Source: Rhodospirillales bacterium
GTDB taxonomy: Bacteria; Pseudomonadota; Alphaproteobacteria; Acetobacterales; Acetobacteraceae
DNA: 64,000 bases
Direction of reading: 5' to 3'
Assembly: GCA_017304945.1 (NCBI GenBank)
Contig: JAFKLG010000065.1
Coordinates: 20,429-84,428, forward strand
Shown piece after piece: positions 27,644 through 35,040 of the stretch (position 1 is the stretch's first letter; each line of letters starts with the position of its first letter). The position numbers and the translations under genes are program-made. The notes beneath the pieces were generated by a model. The model saw nothing but the letters and a program-made list of their open reading frames with translations. It made no database searches and was not told the DNA's origin.

Positions 27644-27894
27644 GCGGACTGATCAAGCGCAGCTTCTCGCTCGCGGGCCATCGCACCAGCGTCGCGCTCG
27701 AGGAGGAATTCTGGACCGCCCTGCTCCGCATCGCCGCCACGCGGGAGCAGAGCCTCTCCTCGCTGGTCGCGGCGGTGGACGCGGCCCGCGGCACCGGGCG
27801 GCCGCTCGCCTCGGCCCTGCGGGTCACTGCCCTGCAGGAGATCGACCGGGCCCGCGCGCCGGCCGCAAAGCCGGAGAATGACGGCGGCGGTTAA
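27616..27894 (+). CDS. Ribbon-helix-helix domain protein (RHH_4 type)
   Basis: This 92-aa protein has [41 protein letters not shown], which matches the alphaproteobacterial RHH_4 family. That family is a small DNA-binding fold often misannotated as aryl-sulfate sulfotransferase. After it comes [14 protein letters not shown], also typical. ATG 27616 overlaps the 3' end of queG by 28 bases in another frame. A strong GGGAGGAGAGG lies downstream of that ATG, so a shorter start near 27640 is possible, though only CTG is available there. A regulatory role is inferred from the fold only. Confidence 0.8.
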   Translation: MRNPGRRGLSGLIKRSFSLAGHRTSVALEEEFWTALLRIAATREQSLSSLVAAVDAARGTGRPLASALRVTALQEIDRARAPAAKPENDGGG

Positions 27895-27964
27895 CCAGTG
27901 AGCAAGAACGCCGCTGCATTCTGCCGCCACGGCTGAAAAATCGCCGCGCGAAGGAGAAAATGCC

Positions 27965-28144
27965 ATGCCCCAGATGACCCATCCCGAACAGGCTCTCCGT
28001 GCGCCGGTCAGCCCGCTGGTCCTGTCCGACCGCCTGCTCGCGCTGGCCGAGGATGCGGACCGGGCCGGCTTCACCGGCGCGGCGGAACGCCTGTTGCGGC
28101 TCGCGCATATCGTGCTGGACGAGTCGCCGGCCCGTCCGCACTGA
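27965..28144 (+). CDS. Small conserved-looking protein (59 aa)
   Basis: This short gene has an excellent ribosome site (GAAGGAGAAAATGCC before ATG). The product begins MPQMTHPEQALRAPVSPLVLSD, continues with predicted amphipathic helices (RLLALAEDADRAGFTGAAERLLRLAHIVLDE) and ends SPARPH. It has no signal, Cys or membrane segment. The helical pattern suggests a small helix-hairpin protein. It follows the RHH gene by 70 bases on the same strand and converges on the TPP-enzyme gene. The family is not recognised. Confidence 0.7.
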   Translation: MPQMTHPEQALRAPVSPLVLSDRLLALAEDADRAGFTGAAERLLRLAHIVLDESPARPH

Positions 28145-28240
28145 TCCCGACGAGCGTCTTCGCGCACCGGTCACGCGCCTGGGGCTGGTGGGCCAGCCCT
28201 TCGCCAGAACCAGGACAGGCCGTCTCGGCGGCCGTCCCGG

Positions 28241-29884
28241 TCAGGTCCGCCGCAAGGTCGGCGCGGCGATGCTCTCGGTCATGACGTTGACGCAGGCCGG
28301 CTTGCCGCTCGCGAGCGCGCGCTCGAAGGCGGGGACGAGCTGGTCGGGATGCTCGACGAGCTCGCCATGCCCGCCGAGTGCGGCGACCACGAGGTCGTAG
28401 CGGGCGGGCAGCAGCTCGCATCCATGCGCGCGGTCGGCGCCGTAGTCACGGATCTGCAGGTTGTGCTCCGCGTTCCAGCGGGCATCGGTGCCGACCACCG
28501 CGACGAAGGGCAGACCGCGGCGCACGGCGGTCTCGAACTCCGACATGTGGAAGCCGAACGTGCCGTCGCCCAGCACCGCGAAGACCGGCGCGCGCCGGTC
28601 GGCCACGCGGGCGGCCAGCGCCATCGGCAGGGAGGAGCCGATCGAGCCCCCGACGCCGTTGATCATGCGCCGGGGCAGCAGCGGCAGCATGCTCTGCCCC
28701 CATTGCGCGAACTCGCCGCCGTCGCAGATCAGGATCGTCTCGGGATCGCGGGCCACGAAGGGGCGCAGCGCGCGGAACACCTCGGCCGGGTGCAGCTTGC
28801 CCGCCGCCTTGGATCGCAGCGAGGCCCAGTCTTCCGGCCGATCGTCCATCCAGGCGCGGGCTTCGTCGCGCCAGGACGGGGTGCCGATCGCCTTCCCGGC
28901 GGCCCGTCGCAGCAGCGCCTCCGCCGCGGGGCGGGTGTCGGCGACGCAGCCGAAGACGAGCCGGTCCCCCAGTTCGCGCGCGGCGCGGTCGAGCCAGAGC
29001 CCTTCGGGATCGAGGCTGATGAAGCGGCAGGCCGGGTCGAAGGCCGGGGGTGCGCCGAATTTCAGGGTGAAGTCGAGCGCCTTGCCCAGCAGCAGGACCA
29101 GGTCGGCGCGGCGGGCGACGTCGGCGAAGGCGCCCAGCGTGGCGTCGGCGAGGCCGCGCGGGCTCTCGCTGATGCAGGTCGGCGCGCCCAGCACCGTCTC
29201 GATGCGGGCGAGCAGCGCGCGGCCGGTGGGGTTGGCGAGCTGCGGCCCGGCGATCACCAGCGGGCGCTTCGCCTCGGCGAGCAGGGCCAGCACCGCGTCG
29301 GCGGCGGCGTCCGCCAGCCCGACCGGTTCGGGTTGCCAGTCGGCCGGCTCCGGCCAAAGCACCTGGTTGTCGGCGACGGTCGCGTCCAGCAGGTCGGAGG
29401 GCAGGCTCAGATGCACCGGGCCCGGCCGGCCGCTCGTGGCCAGCTTCAATGCGCGGGCGACCTCCATCCCGATCGTCTCGGCGCGCTCCGCCATCCATGA
29501 GCCCTTGGCGGCCGGCGCCGCCATCTCGACCTGCCGCAGCTCCTGGAAGCCGCCGCGCCCGAGCTGAGAGGTTTCGGTGTGGCCGGAGAGGAGGACGAGG
29601 GGGGATTCCTGGCCCAAGGCGGTGATCAGCGCGGCGGCGGCATTGGCGTGGCCGGGGCCGCCGGTGACCATGGCGATGCCGGGCGTCCCGTTCAGCCGGC
29701 CCCAGGCATCGGCCATGTGGACGGCGGCGGCCTCGGTGCGGGTGTGCACGAGGTCCGGCCGCGTCTCCAGCGCCGCGTCGAACAGCGACATGATGTGGTT
29801 GCCGGACAGGGTGAAGATCCGTTCGTGGCCGGCGCGCTGGAGCACGCGCATGACGATGTCGGCGCCGCGAAGGGGCTTGCTCAT
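28241..29884 (-). CDS. Thiamine-diphosphate-dependent enzyme, acetolactate-synthase-like
   Basis: This 547-aa enzyme is of the ALS/oxalyl-CoA decarboxylase/benzoylformate decarboxylase superfamily. The activating Glu51 is in VHTRTEAAAVHMADAWGRLNG. The central domain has PLVIAGPQLANPTGRALL, and the ThDP-binding motif GDGTFGFHMSEFETAVRR...DARWNAEHN lies near the C-terminus (GDG to NAEHN). The start is ATG 29884 with CGAGGA upstream; the longer reading frame is spurious. No small ALS subunit or branched-chain gene is near, so it is probably a catabolic decarboxylase or ligase. The substrate is unknown. Confidence 0.9.
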   Translation of the reverse strand: MSKPLRGADIVMRVLQRAGHERIFTLSGNHIMSLFDAALETRPDLVHTRTEAAAVHMADAWGRLNGTPGIAMVTGGPGHANAAAALITALGQESPLVLLSGHTETSQLGRGGFQELRQVEMAAPAAKGSWMAERAETIGMEVARALKLATSGRPGPVHLSLPSDLLDATVADNQVLWPEPADWQPEPVGLADAAADAVLALLAEAKRPLVIAGPQLANPTGRALLARIETVLGAPTCISESPRGLADATLGAFADVARRADLVLLLGKALDFTLKFGAPPAFDPACRFISLDPEGLWLDRAARELGDRLVFGCVADTRPAAEALLRRAAGKAIGTPSWRDEARAWMDDRPEDWASLRSKAAGKLHPAEVFRALRPFVARDPETILICDGGEFAQWGQSMLPLLPRRMINGVGGSIGSSLPMALAARVADRRAPVFAVLGDGTFGFHMSEFETAVRRGLPFVAVVGTDARWNAEHNLQIRDYGADRAHGCELLPARYDLVVAALGGHGELVEHPDQLVPAFERALASGKPACVNVMTESIAAPTLRRT

Positions 29885-29987
29885 GGACAATCCTCGTGTC
29901 GGTTGCGCCCAGGCTATCCCGCGGGCCGGGGAGTGCCAACCGAACCGCCGGTTGGCGACCCTGGGTCGGCGCGGTAAGAATGCCCGC

Positions 29988-30422
29988 ATGGCGCCTTGCT
30001 CCAGGGACCCATTCCCCAGCGGGTCATTCCCCCGCCGGTCGTTCGCAGGCCGAACGCCGCCGGCGCGCCCGTTCCAGATCGGTTCGGTTGCAGGCGGGAT
30101 GATGGCCGGGCTGGCGGCGCTGTCGCTGCTGTTGCAGGTGCTGTTCGCCGCGCCGCTCGCCGCCCGCATGATGCGCGCCGATCCGATCTGCGGCGTGCCG
30201 CATGAGGAGGGTGGGGCGCCGGCGCCCGCCATCCCGCACGATCACGGGTCCTGCCTGATCTGCCATGCCGGTGCGCTGCCGGTGGCGCTTATTGCGGTCG
30301 CCATCGTGCTCGCGCTGCCGCGGTTCGGCACCTGGCGGGCCGATGCCGCGCCGACGCCGACCGGACGCCCCCAGGCGCGGCGGTGGCGGCCTGCCCCCCG
30401 CGCGCCCCCTGCCCTCGCCTGA
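29988..30422 (+). CDS. DUF2946-like copper-associated membrane protein
   Basis: This 144-aa protein has a hydrophobic helix (MMAGLAALSLLLQVLFAAPLA), then a metal-ligand-like segment (DPICGVPHEE, then HDHGSCLICHAGALPVALIAVAIV) and a basic Pro-rich tail. The CxxCH following DHG, with a hydrophobic segment after it, is typical of the DUF2946 family often found beside copper genes. The start is uncertain: ATG 29988 is used, and 30100 would begin directly at the first helix. It lies 54 bases before the CopC-PCuAC gene, which supports a role in copper handling. Confidence 0.75.
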   Translation: MAPCSRDPFPSGSFPRRSFAGRTPPARPFQIGSVAGGMMAGLAALSLLLQVLFAAPLAARMMRADPICGVPHEEGGAPAPAIPHDHGSCLICHAGALPVALIAVAIVLALPRFGTWRADAAPTPTGRPQARRWRPAPRAPPALA

Positions 30423-30476
30423 CGCCCCAGTTTGGATCCGCGTTCGGCTTTCTCCTGTTTCGCGAGGGTTGTCCTC

Positions 30477-31298
30477 ATGCGTACGCCTGTTTCCGGTACA
30501 TTTCTGTGCCTCACCGTCGCCGCGCCGCTGCTGCTGGCCGCGAGCGGCCCCGCCTGGGCTCACGCCGATCTGCGCAGCGCCGCCCCTGCCGAGGGAGGCA
30601 CCCTGACCGTCGCCCCGACGGAGGTCAGCCTGGCCTTCAGCGAGTCGCTGGAGCCGCGGTTCAGCAGCATCGAGATCACCGATGCCGCGGGGCAGCGGGT
30701 GGATGCCGGCAATGCCCATACGGTGGGGGATGCGCAGCATTTCGCGGTGGGGCTGAAGACGCTCGCCCCCGGCACCTACACCGTGCGCTGGCAGGCGACC
30801 TCGGTCGACACGCACAAGACCTCCGGCACCTACCAGTTCACTCTGCTCGCCACGGAGTCGACCGGGATCACGGTGCAGCAGGCCTGGGTGCGGCCGTCGA
30901 TCGGCGCGTCGGGCACCAGCGCTCTCTATTTCACGCTGGTGGATGCCGGGAACCCGGACCGGCTGGTCGGCGTCTCCACCCCCGTGGCGGCCAGCGCCGA
31001 CCTGCACGAGAGCATCAGCGAGAACGGGATCATGAAGATGCGCGGCGTGGCCGGCGTGGCGATCGAGCGTGACAAGCCGCTGCGGTTCGCACCGGGCGGC
31101 TACCACGTGATGCTGATGGGGCTGAAGCAGCCGCTGAAGGCGGGCGAGACCATCCCGGTGACGCTGCAGTTCCAGAAGGCGCCACCGCTCGCCATCACGG
31201 TCCCGGTGCAGACGGCGCCGACCGCGGCGGCGCATGGGCACGAAATGGGGTCGATGGGGTCGATGCCGGCCGGCGCGAAGCCCGGCGTGAAGCCGTGA
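30477..31298 (+). CDS. CopC-PCuAC fusion, periplasmic copper-binding protein
   Basis: This 273-aa protein has a cleavable signal peptide (cleavage after PAWA), leaving His29 as the first mature residue, the classic CopC Cu(II) ligand. Residues of about 29-130 form the CopC domain, with VDTHKTSGTYQF near its end. Residues of about 138-250 form a PCuAC chaperone domain carrying the H-x(n)-M-x(n)-HxM pattern (LHESISENGIMKM, later YHVMLM). The tail HGHEMGSMGSMP is an extra Met/His-rich site. The domains are usually separate proteins. It overlaps the next gene by four bases (GTGA). Confidence 0.94.
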   Translation: MRTPVSGTFLCLTVAAPLLLAASGPAWAHADLRSAAPAEGGTLTVAPTEVSLAFSESLEPRFSSIEITDAAGQRVDAGNAHTVGDAQHFAVGLKTLAPGTYTVRWQATSVDTHKTSGTYQFTLLATESTGITVQQAWVRPSIGASGTSALYFTLVDAGNPDRLVGVSTPVAASADLHESISENGIMKMRGVAGVAIERDKPLRFAPGGYHVMLMGLKQPLKAGETIPVTLQFQKAPPLAITVPVQTAPTAAAHGHEMGSMGSMPAGAKPGVKP

Positions 31299-32242
31299 AC
31301 GACACGCTGCCGACGGAGGCCGTCGTCGCGGCGGCCGACCATGCGGCACGCCATTGGCAATTCCCGTTCCCGGGCGCGCTGCCGATCGGCAGCGACGTCC
31401 ACCGGGATGCCGTGTGCCGGATGTTCGCGGAGACGTTCAACCCGTACAAGCCCTCGATCATCGCCTGGCCGAAGCTCGATCCGGCGGCGCTGGACCGGCT
31501 CACCAGCCTGCCGATCTGGGATATCGCCGTGCAGACCGAGGGCAAGGCGCGGTTGCGCATGCTCGCCTATGGCCGCGCCCTGCGCGATCCCGCCTGGCGG
31601 GAGGCGATCGAGCGGAACGGCTGGGAGGAAGGCCGCCACAAGGAGGTGCTGTCCCACCTGGTCGCCTCCTATGGCATCGTCCTGGCGCCGGAGCCCGAGT
31701 ACAAGGAGCCCCGGGATGCCGAGTGGGCGTATCTGGTCACCGGCTATTCCGAGTGCATCGACAGCTTCTTCGCCTTCGGCCTGTTCGAGCTGGCCAAGCG
31801 GTCGGGGTTCTTTCCGCCCGAGCTGGTCGATACGTTCGAGCCGGTGATCCAGGAAGAGGCGCGCCACATCCTGCTGTTCGCCAACTGGCTCGCCTGGCAC
31901 CGCCGCCGACTGCCGCTGTGGCGGCGTCCGTGGTTCGAGCTGCGGGTCGCGGCGGTCTGGGTGTTCCTCGCCTGGGAGCGGATCGGCATCGCGCGAGGGA
32001 TGGACGACGGCAAGGGCAAGCCTCAGGACAACAACTTCACCCTGACGGGCAGTGCGGCGGTGAGCGACGCCGACCTGGACCCGTTCGCGCTGATGCGCAT
32101 CTGCCTGGAGGAGAATGACCGCCGCTTCGCGGGCTACGACCGGCGCCTGCTGCGCCCCACCACCACGCCCACGCTGGCGCGGCTCGCCGTGCGTGTGGCG
32201 GGATGGTTCGGGCGCGGGCGACCGGCCAGACGTGCCGGGTGA
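31295..32242 (+). CDS. Ferritin-like di-iron carboxylate protein
   Basis: This 315-aa mostly helical protein has two ExxH metal motifs, EEGRH (Glu112, His115) and EEARH (Glu188, His191), plus Glu153 in YSECIDSFF. That is the ligand pattern of ferritin-like di-iron proteins. The reaction is unknown; related folds include oxygenases, rubrerythrins and desaturases. The start is GTG overlapping the CopC-PCuAC stop, so it is coupled to copper-binding genes. The TonB-like gene overlaps the 3' end. The C-terminus is basic, without a signal peptide, so it is probably cytoplasmic. Confidence 0.75.
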   Translation: MNDTLPTEAVVAAADHAARHWQFPFPGALPIGSDVHRDAVCRMFAETFNPYKPSIIAWPKLDPAALDRLTSLPIWDIAVQTEGKARLRMLAYGRALRDPAWREAIERNGWEEGRHKEVLSHLVASYGIVLAPEPEYKEPRDAEWAYLVTGYSECIDSFFAFGLFELAKRSGFFPPELVDTFEPVIQEEARHILLFANWLAWHRRRLPLWRRPWFELRVAAVWVFLAWERIGIARGMDDGKGKPQDNNFTLTGSAAVSDADLDPFALMRICLEENDRRFAGYDRRLLRPTTTPTLARLAVRVAGWFGRGRPARRAG

Positions 32243-33242
32243 CCACCGGCCGGAGACGGCGCCCAAGCGGGCCCGCCCGCGGCGCGGGGGCGCCGCGGAG
32301 CGGGTGTGGGGGTGCGCTGCGCTCTCCCTGGTGTTGCACGCCGGCGCTTTTGCGGGGGTGATGCTGCTGGCCGCCCGCTCACCGCCGCTGGCGCCGGTGG
32401 AGGACGGGGTGGCGATGGTGTTCGAAGCGTCGGCCGCGGAGGGGGGCTCGGCCGCGCCTGCGGACCCGGCGGGATCGACGGGGGGATCGGCGGACGCGGC
32501 GCCCGACCTGCCCGCTCCGGCGGTGCCGGCGCCCGCCCCGGCCCCGGACACGGATCCTGCCACGGCGTCCGCTGCGACGCCCCCTGCCACAACGACTCCC
32601 GCCGCCACCGGGGCCGCGGAACCGGACGCGGCACCGGCGGCGACGGTGCAGACCGCCTCCCCGGCGGCCGAACCATCGGGGGAGGAACCCGCGCTCCCGC
32701 TCCCGCCGCCCCCGCCGGCGCATCCCCCGCCCGCGTCCCCCAGCGTGCCCGCGGCGCGTGCGGCGACGGCGGCACCGCCCCGCAGTCCGACGCCGCCGCG
32801 CCCCGCCCGTCCCAGCCCCGCCGCCGTGACACCAGCGCCTCCGCCGCCGCCAGGCGCCGCCCCGACACCGCAGGCCTCGGCGTCGCGGACCACCGGCACC
32901 GAAGCCAGCGGCGGCACGAAGGCGGGCGCCGACGGCGCGGACGAGGCCCAAACGGTCGACGCGGGCTGGCGCGGCGCGCTCGCCGCCTGGCTCGCCGCCC
33001 ATCGCGTCTATCCGGAGGCGGCGCGCCGCGCCGGCGAGCAGGGACGTGTCGCGGTGCGCTTCACCATCGATCGCAGTGGCCGCGTGCTCACCGTCGCGCT
33101 GGCCGGCAGTTCGGGGACCGAACGGTTGGACGAGGCGGCGCAGGCGATGCTGCGCGGCCAGTCGGTGCCGCCGTTGCCGCCCGACATGCCCCAGGACAGG
33201 CTCACCGTCACGGTGACGATCCGATACGCCCTCACCCGTTGA
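32232..33242 (+). CDS. TonB-family energy transducer
   Basis: This 336-aa protein has an N-terminal basic region and one membrane anchor (CAALSLVLHAGAFAGVMLLAA). A long Pro/Ala-rich periplasmic stretch of about 200 residues follows, then a C-terminal TonB domain with WRGALAAWLAAHRVYPEAARRAGEQGRVAVRFTIDRSGRV and VPPLPPDMPQDRLTVTVTIRY. GTG 32232 was chosen because it gives an 11-base overlap with the upstream gene. An ATG at 32115 is in frame but lies deep in that gene. The position suggests it powers an outer-membrane receptor for the same metal system. Confidence 0.9.
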   Translation: MPGDHRPETAPKRARPRRGGAAERVWGCAALSLVLHAGAFAGVMLLAARSPPLAPVEDGVAMVFEASAAEGGSAAPADPAGSTGGSADAAPDLPAPAVPAPAPAPDTDPATASAATPPATTTPAATGAAEPDAAPAATVQTASPAAEPSGEEPALPLPPPPPAHPPPASPSVPAARAATAAPPRSPTPPRPARPSPAAVTPAPPPPPGAAPTPQASASRTTGTEASGGTKAGADGADEAQTVDAGWRGALAAWLAAHRVYPEAARRAGEQGRVAVRFTIDRSGRVLTVALAGSSGTERLDEAAQAMLRGQSVPPLPPDMPQDRLTVTVTIRYALTR

Positions 33243-33306
33243 GCGCCGCGCAGTTGCGGCCGCGCCCGAACTCGGCTGCACTCGGGTCAACGAGGAGGAC
33301 ACGACC

Positions 33307-33339
33307 ATGCGCGTGACCAGCGACGGAGGCATCCGGTGA
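33307..33339 (+). other. Ten-codon upstream ORF coupled to the AtuA gene
   Basis: ATG 33307 encodes MRVTSDGGIR, and its TGA overlaps the GTG start of the next gene (GTGA). It has its own strong Shine-Dalgarno (GAGGAGG, 33292-33298), and an inner GGAGG at 33324-33328 serves the GTG. This arrangement fits a leader peptide for translational coupling or reinitiation. A start-codon misread of one gene cannot be excluded. Confidence 0.55.
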
Positions 33340-34703
33340 GCAAGGAAATCCGGCTGCTCTCGACCAGCGGCATCCTGGGCTATGGCTTCCCCGAGGCCTC
33401 GCTGCAGGCCGGACTGGCACGCAAGCCGGACGTGATCGGCGTCGATGGCGGCAGCGTCGATCCCGGCCCGCACTACCTGGGCAGCGGCAAGCCGTTCGCC
33501 TCGCCGCTGGCGATCCGGCGCGACCTGCGGCTGATGCTGCGGGCGGCGATCGCGGCCAAGATCCCGATGGTGATCGGCACCAGCGGCGGCGCCGGCGGGG
33601 CCCCGCACCTCGCGATGGTGGCGCAGATGGTGCGCGAGATCGCGCGGGAGGACGGGCTGCACTTCAAGCTCGCGCTGATCCATGCCGAACAGGACAAGGC
33701 GTGGGTGAAGCAGCGCGCCGCCGCCGGCCGCGTGCATGCGCTGGCGCGGCAGCCGGCGCTGACCGACGCGACGATCGACCGCGCGACGCGGATCGTGGGC
33801 ATGATGGGGCCGGAGCCGTTCATCACCGCGCTGGATGCCGGCGCCCAGGTGGTGCTGGCCGGTCGCAGCAGCGACCCCGCGCCCTGGGCGGCGGCCACGC
33901 TGCGCGCGCAACTGCCGCCGGCACCCGGCTGGTATGCCGGCAAGATGCTGGAATGCGGCGCCACCCCCGCGATCCCGAAAGGGCACGACTGCCTGTTCGT
34001 GACGGTGCGCGAGGATCACGTGGAGTGCGAACCCACCAATCCGGCGCGCCGCTGCACCCCGCTGTCGGTCGCCAACCACGCGCTGCACGAGAACAGCAGC
34101 CCGATCCATCACATCGAACCCGGCGGACTGCTCGACACCAGCGAGTGCCGGTTCGAGGCGGTGAGCGACCGCGCGGTGCGGATTTCCGGCATGCACTGGA
34201 TTCCGGCCGAACGGTACACGGTGAAGCTCGAGGGCGTGGAGCAGACCGGCTTTCGCGCGATCTGCGTGTGCGGCACGCGCGACCCGCTGCTGATCGGGCG
34301 CGTCGACGCGTTCCTCGACACCGTGCGCCAGGAGGTCGCGACCAAGGCGGCGGCGTTCGGCGTGTCGCCCGACTCGTATCAGTTCGGCATCCGCGTCTAT
34401 GGCCGCGACGGCGTCATGGGCGCGCGCGAGCCGCAGCGGTCGGCGCTGCCGCACGAGCTGGGCTTCGTGCTGGAAGTGGTGGCGAGCGAGAGCCAGGAGG
34501 TGGCGAGCGCGGTGCTGGCGATGGCGCGCACCAACATGCTGCACACGGACTTCCCAGGCCGGCTCTGCCGGGAAGGCAACATGGCCTTCCCGTTCTCGCC
34601 CTCCGATATCGAGGTCGGCGCGGTGTACCGGTTCAGCGTGTTCCACGCCGCCGAACTGGACGATCCGACCGAGGTGTTCCCCATCGAATACGAGACGCTC
34701 TGA
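33336..34703 (+). CDS. AtuA-like protein (DUF1446)
   Basis: This 455-aa protein is of the AtuA/DUF1446 family, named for acyclic terpene utilisation in Pseudomonas. Landmarks are VIGVDGGSVDPGPHYLGSGKPF near the N-terminus, KIPMVIGTSGGAGGAPHLAMV, ALDAGAQVVLAGRSSDPAPWAAA, GATPAIPKGHDCLFV and, late, PHELGFVLEVVASESQEVASAVLAMAR. The biochemical role of the family is poorly defined. The start GTG has GGAGG seven bases upstream. It is followed at once by a DUF4387 gene, the usual partner, and then by a monooxygenase and a CitE-type lyase. Confidence 0.92.
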   Translation: MSKEIRLLSTSGILGYGFPEASLQAGLARKPDVIGVDGGSVDPGPHYLGSGKPFASPLAIRRDLRLMLRAAIAAKIPMVIGTSGGAGGAPHLAMVAQMVREIAREDGLHFKLALIHAEQDKAWVKQRAAAGRVHALARQPALTDATIDRATRIVGMMGPEPFITALDAGAQVVLAGRSSDPAPWAAATLRAQLPPAPGWYAGKMLECGATPAIPKGHDCLFVTVREDHVECEPTNPARRCTPLSVANHALHENSSPIHHIEPGGLLDTSECRFEAVSDRAVRISGMHWIPAERYTVKLEGVEQTGFRAICVCGTRDPLLIGRVDAFLDTVRQEVATKAAAFGVSPDSYQFGIRVYGRDGVMGAREPQRSALPHELGFVLEVVASESQEVASAVLAMARTNMLHTDFPGRLCREGNMAFPFSPSDIEVGAVYRFSVFHAAELDDPTEVFPIEYETL

Positions 34704-34704
34704 C

Positions 34705-35016
34705 ATGGCCCTGATCCGCGACGTCGCCCGCGTCTGCAAGAGCAAGAATGCGGGCCCCTTCGAACTCACCATCGACGTGGTGTTCGAGGACGCCGAGACG
34801 TTCCGCCGCGTGCAGGCGACCGGCGTGCTGACCGCCGCGCTGTTCGCGCGGCTGTATCAGGTGCCGGAGGAGCAGGTGCTGTTCACGCCGTACGATGCCG
34901 CGTTCGCCTTCAAGGCGACGCTGCCGCGCCTGGTGCCGGCCGGCGCGTTCGGCGACACCGACGTGTATGGCTGCCAGCAGCACGCGCCGCTGCTCGATGT
35001 CGACCTGCCGCTCTGA
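34705..35016 (+). CDS. DUF4387 family protein
   Basis: This 103-aa protein matches the DUF4387 pattern: RDVARVCKSKNAGPFELTIDVVFED, VLTAALFARLYQVPEEQVLFTPYDAAFAFKATLPR and the ending GDTDVYGCQQHAPLLDVDL. The family nearly always sits next to an AtuA/DUF1446 gene, as here, one base after its stop, so the two probably form a complex or sequential step. The catalytic role is not known to me. Confidence 0.92.
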   Translation: MALIRDVARVCKSKNAGPFELTIDVVFEDAETFRRVQATGVLTAALFARLYQVPEEQVLFTPYDAAFAFKATLPRLVPAGAFGDTDVYGCQQHAPLLDVDLPL

Positions 35017-35040
35017 GCCACGACAGAAAGCCACCCAGCC

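Noticed and set aside
28241..29884. Acetolactate synthase for branched-chain amino acids
   Set aside because: There is no ilvH or ilvC neighbour and the family is broad, so only the superfamily is given.
32379..34772. 797-codon minus-strand frame
   Set aside because: It is antisense to TonB and AtuA genes. The apparent Gly/Arg-rich repeats arise from the Pro/Ala-rich TonB codons.
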